NCBI GenBank assembly: GCA_026391695.1
Contig: JAPLDP010000016.1
Location: 1 to 46,232 of the forward strand
Direction: 5' to 3'
Origin: Bacteroidota bacterium
GTDB lineage: Bacteria > Bacteroidota > Bacteroidia > Bacteroidales > JAGONC01
DNA: 46,232 nucleotides
Shown here: piece after piece, positions 1 to 9,868 of the stretch
Numbering within the stretch: position 1 is the first letter of the stretch
Layout of the letters: each line of letters opens with the position of its first letter
Notes under the pieces: model-generated
Seen by the model: only the letters and a program-made list of their open reading frames with translations
Databases searched by the model: none
Told to the model about the DNA's origin: nothing
Translations under genes and position numbers: made by a program

Positions 1-1
1 G

Positions 2-1174
2 ATAGGCTGTGCCACAATAGAAGGAATGACCCCATATTTCTATACAACTGATGGTGGTGAAAACTGGTATTTGGATGATGAGTGGTTGGATATAATGGGA
101 GATGACATCGTTTTTGTAAATCCCGACACCGGTTTTATTGCTAGCGCAGATGGGGTGATTTATAAAACGATAAACGGCGGCCTATCCTGGACCGCCATAC
201 AAACTCCTGCCACTCAAGATGTAAATCGTCTGTTCTTCGTGGACGAAAATAATGGGTGGGCCACGCTTGCTAATCAAGATGCTAATTTTCAGCTCATCCA
301 TACAACTGATGGAGGCTATAATTGGTCTACTCAACAAGTTTTTGAATATAATATAAGTCTTGTTCGATCACTTTATTTTATTAATGATAGTATTGGTTAT
401 GGGGGCGGGGGGTACATTGATATTGAAAATAATGATACTTATAGTTGTATTGTAAAAACCCAAAACAAGGGAGAAACATGGGAAAGTACCTATCTAACTC
501 AAAACACATTTTATTCATTTCATGATTTATACTTTACTGACACCATAACCGGCTGGGTAGTGGGAAAGACACCCTATGAATATCTTATTTTACATACTAA
601 CAATGGAGGTGAAACATGGGAAGAACAAACAATAGCAGATACACCAGAACCAAGCAGAGTAAGTTGCGTATTTTTTGTTAATAATACAATAGGGTGGATA
701 GGTGGAGGAGGACCAGGTTTTGGAGTCATATATTTTACTCACAATGGTGGTGAAGACTGGTATTTGCAACAGTTATTTTACGAACCTATTTGGGATATTC
801 AAATGCTCAATTGTGATACCGGTTGGGCGGTGGGCGCCGACTATATCTACCACACGACCAATGGCGATACACTCAGTATTGAGGATGTGAAAGAAAACAA
901 ATTTGTAAGAGACCTTTTTACTATCAACCCGAATCCTGCAAATGGATTTTTTACTTTAAAAACTACCCAACCATTACCAACGCTAATGTGCCAATTATTA
1001 ATAACAAACCTATACGGTGAACCTGTTTTTCAATTAAACAAGGTAACAGTTGAACAATTGAACAATCAGGCCATCGACTTGTCACATAAGCCCACCGGTA
1101 TTTACTTTATCACAATTAAATACACCTTAAACAATCAAATTTATTCATTAACAAAAAAAATCATGAGGCTATGA
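2..1174 (+). CDS. YCF48/BNR-type propeller protein with T9SS sorting domain (5' end outside window)
   Basis: The frame is open from the first base of the window, so the first ATG at 26 is internal and the gene starts upstream. The product contains repeated units of the form GW-x-x-G followed by HTT/N-x-GG-x-x-W (for example HTTDGGYNW, HTNNGGETW, HNGGEDWY), typical of the YCF48/BNR/sortilin-type beta-propeller in secreted Bacteroidota proteins. The last ~80 residues form a T9SS type A sorting domain (INPNPANGFF, then a GIYFITIK strand and terminal KKIM), so the protein is inferred to be exported through the outer membrane. The stop overlaps the next start (ATGA), which implies translational coupling with the downstream paralogue. 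No catalytic motif is visible; the role is unknown. Confidence 0.8.
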   Translation: MGCATIEGMTPYFYTTDGGENWYLDDEWLDIMGDDIVFVNPDTGFIASADGVIYKTINGGLSWTAIQTPATQDVNRLFFVDENNGWATLANQDANFQLIHTTDGGYNWSTQQVFEYNISLVRSLYFINDSIGYGGGGYIDIENNDTYSCIVKTQNKGETWESTYLTQNTFYSFHDLYFTDTITGWVVGKTPYEYLILHTNNGGETWEEQTIADTPEPSRVSCVFFVNNTIGWIGGGGPGFGVIYFTHNGGEDWYLQQLFYEPIWDIQMLNCDTGWAVGADYIYHTTNGDTLSIEDVKENKFVRDLFTINPNPANGFFTLKTTQPLPTLMCQLLITNLYGEPVFQLNKVTVEQLNNQAIDLSHKPTGIYFITIKYTLNNQIYSLTKKIMRL

Positions 1175-1398
1175 CGAAGCTAAAATTTTTTCTGCTATTC
1201 CTGTTGTTTATACCACATTATTCAAAGGCCCAGTGGGAAATGCAACTTGACATACAAAACTTCACTTATTTAGATCGTATATTTTTTCTGAATGAAAACT
1301 TAGGCTGGGCGATAGGCTGTGCCACAATAGAAGGAATGACCCCATATTTCTATACAACTGATGGTGGTGAAAACTGGTATTTGGATGATGAGTTTTAG
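1171..1398 (+). pseudogene. N-terminal fragment of a broken YCF48-type T9SS protein
   Basis: This begins with a signal peptide (charged MTKLK, a hydrophobic stretch, then SKAQW) and the first propeller strand, then hits a TAG at 1396. It is paralogous to the gene upstream: bases 1311-1393 are identical to window bases 1-83. Right after the identical tract about 170 bp present in the upstream copy (roughly 84-253) are missing and the frame shifts. The rest of the protein continues in another frame from 1392 (first ATG at 1434). The start is supported by the ATGA overlap with the preceding stop. Either a genuinely disrupted tandem duplicate or an assembly collapse across the repeat. Confidence 0.75.
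1311..1393 (+). repeat. 83-bp exact duplicate of window positions 1-83
   Basis: Bases 1311-1393 are identical to bases 1-83. The remainder of the two paralogues differs at many positions, so this tract is more conserved than its surroundings. It ends exactly where the second copy is deleted and frameshifted. The true length is unknown because the first copy begins at the window edge. Confidence 0.9.
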
Positions 1399-1433
1399 AA
1401 TACTTAAATGATAGCTTTCAGATAGTTCATACT

Positions 1434-2306
1434 ATGAATGGGGGTGATAATTGGTATACTCAACAAGTTTTTGAATATAATTTAAGTATTATTCGATCAC
1501 TTTATTTTATCAATGATAGTATTGGCTATGGGGGCGGGGCATATTATGATATTGAAAATGATGATATTTATAGTTGTATTGTAAAAACCTTGGACAAAGG
1601 AGAAACATGGGAAATCATTTATCTGACTCAAAATACATCTTATTCAATTCGTGATTTATTTTTTACTGACACAATAAACGGCTGGGCTGTAGGAACTAAG
1701 CCATACCAACAATATTTTCTCATGCATACAGACAATGGTGGCGAAACCTGGGAAGAACAAACAATAGCATGTACGCCAGAACCAAATGGCTTAGATTGTG
1801 TGTATTTTGTCAATGATACAACGGGGTGGATAGGTGGAGCGGGATCAGGTTTTGGAGTTATATATTTCACTCACAATGGTGGCGAAGACTGGCAACTGCA
1901 ACAGGAGTTATACAGTCAAATAGGTGACATCCAAATGCTCAACTGTGATACCGGCTGGGCTGTGGGTGCCGATTATATCTACCACACAACCAATGGCGAT
2001 ACAATACTTATTAATGGTGTGAATGAAAACAAACCTAAAAAAGACTTCTTCGCTATCTACCCAAATCCCACAAATGGTATTTTCATGATAAAAACCGCCT
2101 ACAAATCACCAATGGTAATATGCTGGGTATTAATCACAAACCTATATGGTGATCCTGTCTTTCAACTAAACAATGTAACAATTGAACAATCGAACAGTCA
2201 GTTCATCGACCTGTCATATCACCCTGCAGGTATTTATTTTATCACAATCAAATATACTGCAGACAATCAAATTAATACGTTCACAAAAAAAATCATGAAG
2301 CTATGA
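1434..2306 (+). pseudogene. C-terminal fragment of the broken YCF48-type T9SS protein
   Basis: The open frame extends back to 1392, and the residues before the first ATG (FQIVHT) align with FQLIHT of the upstream paralogue, so the ATG at 1434 is not a natural start. It carries several YCF48-type repeats (MNGGDNWY, HTDNGGETW, HNGGEDWQ) and a complete T9SS sorting domain (IYPNPTNGIF ... GIYFITIK ... KKIMKL). With the 1171-1398 fragment it makes one gene lacking about 57 codons. If expressed alone it would have no signal peptide and would not reach the periplasm. It overlaps the start of the large protease gene by ATGA at 2303. Confidence 0.75.
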
Positions 2307-5300
2307 AAAAATTAATCAGTTTTTTAGGCTTGTTCATTTTTATAAACAGTGTCATCATGGCACAGCAGATCATACAACAGTTTACTTTTCCGCAAAACGA
2401 TGTACAACTGACGCAAAATGGCGTGTATGATGTTGTAAAACTCCCGGACGCATATTATTTGCAAGAGGAAGAACATGCCGGGAAGCCACAATTACCGGTA
2501 AAGCAATTCAAATTATTGCTACCGCAAGGTGCATTAACTACCAATGTAAATCTTACAATAAATTCGGAGCAGCAGCTTTCGGGCAGTTTCTACCTTTATC
2601 CGGTTCAACTGCCGGTGTATGCTAATTTTAGTAGCCCACCAGCTTTCGTTGAACCTGATACAATCATCTACAATTCAAACGATCCCTTCCCGACTGATTA
2701 TATTTATAAATATGAAATGAGCGGATTTCGCGATTACAACTATGTAACGGTGAGTTTTATACCATTCCGGTATATCCCTTTAAGCCGACAGCTACATCTG
2801 TTAACAAGTATAACAATAACTGTCACTTACACTGTGAACGCTATAGGTGAAACTCATAAATTGCGGCCATACGGCAGCACAGATCACGAGGCATATGAGT
2901 TCATTAAATCGATAGTAATAAATCCTACTCAAATTGAGGCTTTTTATCCTGATGCAGCAAATAAAATCGCTCAGTACCTTGGTACCAGAGAGATAGCTGA
3001 AAGCTATGGGGGATATGAACCTACCGAACTGCCGGCTCTGGAAAGCAATCCTGTAGATTATATTATAATCACCAACAATACCGATGTTTACGGCAATAAT
3101 ATCGGAGATTTTACAAATAAATTCCAGCAATTGGCTGATTGGAAAATACTAAGCGGAAGCTCTGCTAAAGTGATAACAGTGGATGCCATACGACAGTCAT
3201 ACCCTGGTGTTGACATAGCGGAACAAATCCGGCAATTCATAAAAGATGCCCATCGCCTGTGGGGTACCGAATATGTATTGATAGGAGGAAATGCCTCAAT
3301 CGTGCCTGTTCGCTGGATTGGACATTTTTTAGTTCCTAAAGAGAAGCCGACCGATTTATATTATTCAGCTATTTTGCATCCTGATCTTCTCTATAATGAT
3401 AATTGGAATAGAGATGGAGATATTATATTTGGAAATGGAAGCGGACCAGATGCAGATTATTGCGACTTTTATCCTGATATCGCAGTTGGCCGTGCACCTG
3501 TTGATACCGACGATGAGCTAAATCTATTTTTACAGAAACATTTTACCTATTACCGTTGCTCATTTGCACCAGAAGTGCCAGGTATACCACAAGACGTAGC
3601 CTGGCTGGCTAAGCAGTTGAATTTTAGTGGAATAATTGATTCTAATTATAATTGGGATAGTGACCCTAGCATTCTTGGCCTTTATAGAACATGGCAAATA
3701 ACCGAACAATTCTCATTTGGAGAGGATCATCATCAATATACAATGCACGAATATTTGCCAAACTGGAATTCAACGCATCATGATTGGTGCCCCGCTTATT
3801 ATAATCCTGTTATAGAACCGGATGGTTGCTCCGAAAGTTATATTATTATTTACGATGAAAATGTAGGACATACAGAAGTTAAATATCAGTTAAATCAAAG
3901 ATACGGTATTGTTAACCACATTGACCATTCAGGGAGATTTGGATTAGGGCTTTGTGGTATAACCACACAATGTGGTTTAAATAGCTCTGATTTTTGGGAT
4001 CTTTTTCCAACGAATAAATATTCTGTTTTTCTCAGCGCAGGTTGTCAGGTATGCCCTATTGATTTAAATTTTTATATTGGAGAGCAATGGTTATCCTCTC
4101 CTAATGGAGGTGTCGCTTTCCTCGGACCATCTGCTGATATACTAACACAAAATGGCAATGATTATGATTATCAATTTTTTAAATTGTTATACAACACTAG
4201 CACGAATATAGTAGGAAAGTTAAATAATTATGCTCCCTCTTTTGTTTTTGGAGGCGAACCCTACCTCCATAAAATAATGCAACTTCTTGGTGATCCTGAA
4301 TTATCAATTTATACAGATGAACCTGTAGAAATGAGTGTTACACATGATAACACAGTGCCAATAGGCACTTCCACTTTTAGCGTGACCGTTTCTGACGTAC
4401 CACCCGGAGAATTTGCAACAATATGTCTATATAAAGAAAATGAAGTCTATGTATCTACTTTAACTGGTGGTGTATCTACCATGCAAATTACACCTGATAA
4501 CATTGGCATAATGAAACTAACAGTTACCTGCCACAACAGAGAGCCCTATGAATCCACGATTAGTGTGATTCAAAATTCTGGTGCTCATTTATATATAAGC
4601 AATATAACAATCACTGATGAAAATGAAAATGGATTTATTGAACCTGGAGAACAGATTGAATTAAGTATTAAATTAAACAACTCAGGAGCAATCGAAGCAA
4701 GTGATATCCGGGGTACTTTAATGCCACTTGATCCAAATATTACAATGGATCAGGATTTTTCTTATTATCCTGATTTAGGACCAGGAGAAGAAGGCATTTC
4801 AAATAATACTTATATTTTTAAAGCCCCCCTAGATTTATCCTATGGTAATGCGATTTCTTTCGAACTCCAAATTTCTACACCTGCTCAAGGTAGCTTTATT
4901 GAGCGTTTCTTCTTCAATATTAAAACTTCCCAACTTGAAATTGGTGACAGAACCGTAAACGGAGGAGATCCATATCAATTTGTGTCCGGCTATGTTGGTC
5001 ATTTATACGTTGATATTTATAATTACGGGACCGTAACTGCAAGCGATTTAACAGCAGTATTAACAACCGAATTACCTGAGTATGTTGAAATTCAAACAGG
5101 AACCAGCGTTTATGGTGATATCGAAAGCTTTAAAAAAGGCACCAATTCACCTGAATTCAAATTCCTTATTCGCGAGCATTATAGTGGTCAGGCCTTGATA
5201 TTTGAATTGACATTAACTGATGGTTTCGGGAAAACAGATGTATTTGAACTAAATCTAACAGAGAATCCACCTGAATCCATTAGCGGTTTCGATTTTTCGC

Positions 5301-8300
5301 CAGGTAAAAATGATATAACACTTTATTGGATAGGGGTTAATGGTACTAAAGGCTATAATATATACCGAAGTGAAACGGAAACAGGCATTTACGAAAGAAT
5401 AAATAATTTCCTCGTCACAGGTACATCGATGTATTACGATTCAGAACTTGAAGCATCAACGGAGTATTATTACAAAATAAGTGCAGTTTCAACTACAGGT
5501 AATGAATTAAACATTGGTAATTTAATAGCAAATCATGCATGGACATCTCTGGATTCACATGGTCAATTTCCAATAGCGGTGAGTGATGGTGTTGCTAATA
5601 GTAACTGGACATCCATAACAGTTGCTGACGTTGATGAAAACGGAACAAATGAATTATTCCCTGCTTTCACTAGAAATAGAGATGGTCTGATAATGGGCTT
5701 TAATGAAACAGGACAGGAACTATACGATATTGATGGAGATGAAGCAACTGTTTCAGGATTTGCTGAAATTGTTTTACCTCAAAATAGCAGCGGAAAAACT
5801 GAGGGTGGGGAGTTACATTCTGAAGCTGCCGTTGGAGACGTTGATAATGATAATCATGCAGAAGTGTTCGTTACAACCCACGGAAGCTATTACGCACCTG
5901 AAAGGGGATATTTATTTGGATTTAAGACCGTTGATGAGGAAGAACCGTTAAATCAACCAGATCCTTTGTGGAATGATATACCGATCGACTTGGGATATCA
6001 TTCTTCTTCAAGTCCTGTTTTAGCCAACTTGGACGGGAATGAGAATGGATTTATGGATATAATAACTAATAATGGATTTAAAGATATAATAACTGAGCAG
6101 AAATATCAAAAGAACAGAGTGTTCTCTCATGATGGTTCTTTGAAATGGGAGAGACAATTTGTGGACGACCTCTCATCTTCTTGCGGTTATTTAGCCGTTG
6201 CAGATCTGGATAATAATGGATATCAAGAAATAATAAATGGATCACATACACCAGGGGAAATATATATTTACAATCATGACGGATCAGATTATAATATAAA
6301 TCCTGTTCTTATAAATTCAGTCCTACCTTTCAATTCAAATCCAGTTATTGCTAATATCGATTCTGATGTCGAACTTGAGATAATAATTGTAGGAATAAGC
6401 AATGGTTATGGAAAACTTTACGCTATTAATACTGATGGTAGTTTTGTTGAAGGCAAATGGGATGGCCAAATTAACCTGAATTGTAGTACGGGTTTAGCAC
6501 CACAAGCTGCTATTGGTAATTTGAACAATGATGAAAGCCTGGAAATCGCAATTGCCGATGATGAAAAATTATATGTTTTTGATAATCTTGGAAATACTAT
6601 TTCTGGATTTCCGGTTGAAATTGCCGACTTGGAGTGCGGCAATCGTTCACCACTACTTGCAGATGTTGATTCAGACAATGATATAGAAATTATCGTTACA
6701 GCATCAAACGACAGAATATATGCTTTCAATCCTGATGGCACAGAGTGTATTTACTGGAGATTAGCTTCTAAGTCTACTAATGGTTTTTATGCGACACCTA
6801 CAATATCAGATATAAATAATGATGGTTTAAGCGAAATAATTGCCAGCGATGTATTTGGGAAAACATTTGTTTGGAAAACAACCGGTGATGCACATAAAAT
6901 AGAATGGGGACAATACAGGCATGATTCATACAACAGTGGAACGTATAGTAATTTTTGCTATTATGATGCCGAAAATCCCGAAATTATTACCAGTAATGAG
7001 GAATGGACGGAAAATTATGATATGCGGAGGGATATCATCATAGAATCTTCAGGTACTCTTACTATTCATAGCCATGTTACAATGCCTGAGGACGCTAAAA
7101 TTACTGTTCAATGTGGTGGTAAATTAATCATTGATGGGGGTTTGCTGACCTCTGCTTGCCAGGGCCCCTGGCAAGGTATAGAAATTGAAGGTAATCCAAA
7201 CCATGAGCAAATACCCACTTCTTACCAGGGCATGATCGTCATTATGAATGAAGGCACCATTGAAAATGCTAAATGTGCAGTAAAAGCCATCGACGGCGGT
7301 ATTGTTGTCGCTGTCTCGGCCAACTTCATCAATAACCATACTGCTGTGGAATTTTTACCTTACGGATACGAAAATATCAGCCTCTTTACCTTTTGCACCT
7401 TTGAAACCAACAAGGATCATTTGGAAGATTGTGATCCTGAACATTTTGTCGATATGACTGAGGTTCATAGCATTCAGTTTAATGGCTGTACATTTAAAAA
7501 CATCTGTCCGTTGAGCGATCCCGAGCTGACTCAGAGAGGAACAGGTATATATAGCACTAATTCAAGTTTTTACCTTGACCATGAATGTAAATATTACGTC
7601 AGGCCCTGCGAAGATTACCAGTATAACCTGTTCCAGTGGCTGAGTTATGGGATTTATGCAACCGATATAGGTTTCGACAATTCCATGAAAGTCAGCCATA
7701 CTAATTTCATCAATAATATGAAGGGGCTTTACCTGAGCGGATACAGCAACGGCATCGAGGTCACCTCAAATGAATTTGATGTATACGATTCTGCTTTAGA
7801 CCCCGATGGCTATGGTATGTATTTAGATCACTGTACAGGATACCATGTCGAAGACAACAGGTTTCATAACGGATCTCTCGTTGAGAACATTGTTGGCTTA
7901 TACATCAATAACTCAGGTACCGAGGACAATATGATCTATAACAACAGTTTCAACACGCTTGATTATGCCATTATCGCTCATAATATCAACCGTGATGACA
8001 GAGAACAAAGCGGGCTTTGTATAAAATGCAATGATTTCACTGCCAATACCAATGATATTTCGGTTACGGTCTACAATCCCTCTGTAACGCCCGATTATGG
8101 CATTGCCGAATTTCAGGGATCGATGGCTCCCTCCAACACCGCTCCTGCCGGCAATACCTTCACCGTAAGTGGTTCACATGAGTATGATATCTATAATGAA
8201 GGGAATAACATCGTGTATATTCATCATCGGGCGTCTTCAACACCATTAAAAATCATCCCGGATATGATATCTTCAAATATCACATTAGTAGAAAATATCG

Positions 8301-9511
8301 TAGCATATTACAATAAAAATTTAAGCTGCCCGTCAATGCTGAATTATGGAGAAGGCAGCAAAGAAAATCTTAAATCATTGATGGCCGAAGCCAGTACAAA
8401 CATTCTGACAACACAGGCTGAATTGGCTGAGGTTGTTGATGGGGGTAATACGGAAGAGATGAATACGGATGTCATTATGAGCATTCCTGACGAAGCGCTC
8501 GAAATTCGTCAGCAATTACTTGATGAATCGCCATACTTGTCCGATACGGTGATGAAATCAGCCATATACAAGGAAGAGGTCTTGCCCAATGCCATGGTTC
8601 GTGATGTTTTGGTAGCAAATCCGCAGTCAGCCAAGTCGGATGATGTTCTGGAAGCTTTGGATAACCGCTGGGATCCCATGCCGGATTATATGATGGCCGA
8701 AATCATGGAAGGTAAAGACTCCCTCGGCGCCAAAGAAGTTCTTGACTCCAGGTTGACTTTTCATAAACAGGAACGGTCAAATGCATTTCATACACTAATC
8801 AGGAATTATAAAAACGATACGATCAACTCCTGGTGTACCGACAGCCTGATCAGTCTTCTGCAAAATGAAGAAGCCATACAGGAAAAGTATCGCCTGGCTT
8901 TTCTGTACCTGCAACTCCACGATAGCCTCCAGGCCGAGGCCACCCTGGATGATATCCCGGATTCCTATGAGTTAACAGATGAACAACTGGCAATACATGG
9001 TTATTATCTAGAGTTGTTCGATTTACTCAGGGAACTGGAGATAGACAGCTTATCCATACTCAAGCCTGACAGTATCCAGATCAGCACATTGCAGACGTTG
9101 GCATTGAACGATGCTTATCTGCCCGGTGTTTTTGCCCGCAATATCCTGTTAGTCAACGGATTAATTGAGTATCAGGAACCTGTCGTACTGCCCGACCCGC
9201 TTAAATCGGCCGAGGTCAGGAAAGATTACGGTAAAATGAATGTAAATCCGGTAACCGGAGCATCCAGACTATTGATTTATCCTAATCCGTCAAATCAGTA
9301 TATCATTGTTGAATTTCACCTGGATAATGATGGTATGGAAAGCTACATCGATATCCTGGATGCTTCTTCCATAAAAGTGGGTGAAATGCAATTACATGGC
9401 AGCCAAAACCAGGTGGTAGTGCCCGTAAACAATCTGAAGCCGGGACTTTATCTGGTAAGGCTTATGGTTGACCAACGGGTAATAGAAAGCAAGAAGGTGG
9501 CGGTGCTATAA
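2303..9511 (+). CDS. Gingipain-like (C25) giant secreted protease with FG-GAP, beta-helix and T9SS modules
   Basis: This 2402-residue multidomain cargo protein has a signal peptide at 1-21 (ends IMAQQ), a C25 propeptide-like region at about 25-200 and a peptidase C25 domain at about 245-690. The catalytic dyad is inferred as H542 (in HIDHSG, aligning with GHGS of gingipains) and C581 (in LSAGCQVC), followed by the typical GGVAFLGPS strand. Next come Ig/CARDB-like domains (about 690-980), a fibronectin III-like domain (990-1085), FG-GAP/VCBS repeats with Asp-rich loops such as DVDENGTNE and DVDNDNHAE (1100-1550), a right-handed beta-helix (1556-1990), an alpha-helical region (2010-2300) and a T9SS sorting domain (2320-2402, IYPNPSNQY). 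The start overlaps the previous stop (ATGA). Likely an extracellular or surface protease; the peptidase fold is fairly sure, the substrate unknown. The beta-helix and helical parts recur in the C1A protease at 42486-46040. Confidence 0.88.
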   Translation: MKKLISFLGLFIFINSVIMAQQIIQQFTFPQNDVQLTQNGVYDVVKLPDAYYLQEEEHAGKPQLPVKQFKLLLPQGALTTNVNLTINSEQQLSGSFYLYPVQLPVYANFSSPPAFVEPDTIIYNSNDPFPTDYIYKYEMSGFRDYNYVTVSFIPFRYIPLSRQLHLLTSITITVTYTVNAIGETHKLRPYGSTDHEAYEFIKSIVINPTQIEAFYPDAANKIAQYLGTREIAESYGGYEPTELPALESNPVDYIIITNNTDVYGNNIGDFTNKFQQLADWKILSGSSAKVITVDAIRQSYPGVDIAEQIRQFIKDAHRLWGTEYVLIGGNASIVPVRWIGHFLVPKEKPTDLYYSAILHPDLLYNDNWNRDGDIIFGNGSGPDADYCDFYPDIAVGRAPVDTDDELNLFLQKHFTYYRCSFAPEVPGIPQDVAWLAKQLNFSGIIDSNYNWDSDPSILGLYRTWQITEQFSFGEDHHQYTMHEYLPNWNSTHHDWCPAYYNPVIEPDGCSESYIIIYDENVGHTEVKYQLNQRYGIVNHIDHSGRFGLGLCGITTQCGLNSSDFWDLFPTNKYSVFLSAGCQVCPIDLNFYIGEQWLSSPNGGVAFLGPSADILTQNGNDYDYQFFKLLYNTSTNIVGKLNNYAPSFVFGGEPYLHKIMQLLGDPELSIYTDEPVEMSVTHDNTVPIGTSTFSVTVSDVPPGEFATICLYKENEVYVSTLTGGVSTMQITPDNIGIMKLTVTCHNREPYESTISVIQNSGAHLYISNITITDENENGFIEPGEQIELSIKLNNSGAIEASDIRGTLMPLDPNITMDQDFSYYPDLGPGEEGISNNTYIFKAPLDLSYGNAISFELQISTPAQGSFIERFFFNIKTSQLEIGDRTVNGGDPYQFVSGYVGHLYVDIYNYGTVTASDLTAVLTTELPEYVEIQTGTSVYGDIESFKKGTNSPEFKFLIREHYSGQALIFELTLTDGFGKTDVFELNLTENPPESISGFDFSPGKNDITLYWIGVNGTKGYNIYRSETETGIYERINNFLVTGTSMYYDSELEASTEYYYKISAVSTTGNELNIGNLIANHAWTSLDSHGQFPIAVSDGVANSNWTSITVADVDENGTNELFPAFTRNRDGLIMGFNETGQELYDIDGDEATVSGFAEIVLPQNSSGKTEGGELHSEAAVGDVDNDNHAEVFVTTHGSYYAPERGYLFGFKTVDEEEPLNQPDPLWNDIPIDLGYHSSSSPVLANLDGNENGFMDIITNNGFKDIITEQKYQKNRVFSHDGSLKWERQFVDDLSSSCGYLAVADLDNNGYQEIINGSHTPGEIYIYNHDGSDYNINPVLINSVLPFNSNPVIANIDSDVELEIIIVGISNGYGKLYAINTDGSFVEGKWDGQINLNCSTGLAPQAAIGNLNNDESLEIAIADDEKLYVFDNLGNTISGFPVEIADLECGNRSPLLADVDSDNDIEIIVTASNDRIYAFNPDGTECIYWRLASKSTNGFYATPTISDINNDGLSEIIASDVFGKTFVWKTTGDAHKIEWGQYRHDSYNSGTYSNFCYYDAENPEIITSNEEWTENYDMRRDIIIESSGTLTIHSHVTMPEDAKITVQCGGKLIIDGGLLTSACQGPWQGIEIEGNPNHEQIPTSYQGMIVIMNEGTIENAKCAVKAIDGGIVVAVSANFINNHTAVEFLPYGYENISLFTFCTFETNKDHLEDCDPEHFVDMTEVHSIQFNGCTFKNICPLSDPELTQRGTGIYSTNSSFYLDHECKYYVRPCEDYQYNLFQWLSYGIYATDIGFDNSMKVSHTNFINNMKGLYLSGYSNGIEVTSNEFDVYDSALDPDGYGMYLDHCTGYHVEDNRFHNGSLVENIVGLYINNSGTEDNMIYNNSFNTLDYAIIAHNINRDDREQSGLCIKCNDFTANTNDISVTVYNPSVTPDYGIAEFQGSMAPSNTAPAGNTFTVSGSHEYDIYNEGNNIVYIHHRASSTPLKIIPDMISSNITLVENIVAYYNKNLSCPSMLNYGEGSKENLKSLMAEASTNILTTQAELAEVVDGGNTEEMNTDVIMSIPDEALEIRQQLLDESPYLSDTVMKSAIYKEEVLPNAMVRDVLVANPQSAKSDDVLEALDNRWDPMPDYMMAEIMEGKDSLGAKEVLDSRLTFHKQERSNAFHTLIRNYKNDTINSWCTDSLISLLQNEEAIQEKYRLAFLYLQLHDSLQAEATLDDIPDSYELTDEQLAIHGYYLELFDLLRELEIDSLSILKPDSIQISTLQTLALNDAYLPGVFARNILLVNGLIEYQEPVVLPDPLKSAEVRKDYGKMNVNPVTGASRLLIYPNPSNQYIIVEFHLDNDGMESYIDILDASSIKVGEMQLHGSQNQVVVPVNNLKPGLYLVRLMVDQRVIESKKVAVL

Positions 9512-9550
9512 TCGCGTATTACTTGCGATTTTACTGACCTTTTTTAATTG

Positions 9551-9656
9551 GGCGATTGTCAATTAGACGATGTTCGATATTCAAATTGACTAATCGACTA
9601 ATTGACTAATTGACTAATTGATAAATCGTTCCATTGGCCATTGACAATCGCCTAAT
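9551..9656. repeat. 106-bp palindromic intergenic repeat, copy 1
   Basis: This 106-bp stretch is identical to 12096-12201. Its ends are inverted repeats (GGCGATTGTCAAT against ATTGACAATCGCC) and its centre has tandem copies of the 9-mer ATTGACTAA. It contains no ORF, so it could be a MITE/REP-like element. It lies in the 357-bp gap between the C25 protease and the next propeller gene; no other gene is seen in that gap. Confidence 0.9.
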
Positions 9657-9868
9657 TAAATCATTTTTCCTCAAATATTTGCTTTTCATAAATATATAGA
9701 TTATCTTTAGCTGCTCATTATCGTCAGTGATAAAAGACATGAACCGATATTCAAAACAAAATTGCGCAAATCATCTCAACAGAAATGCTGACCAGATTTC
9801 TCAGGCCACTTTTAACTGCATATTTTCAGTATGATACATATAATCAAACAGCAATGCTATCAATTAAA

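Noticed and set aside
5703-5951. 82-codon frame within the C25 protease gene
   Set aside because: A different-frame shadow of a long intact reading frame with clear domain content.
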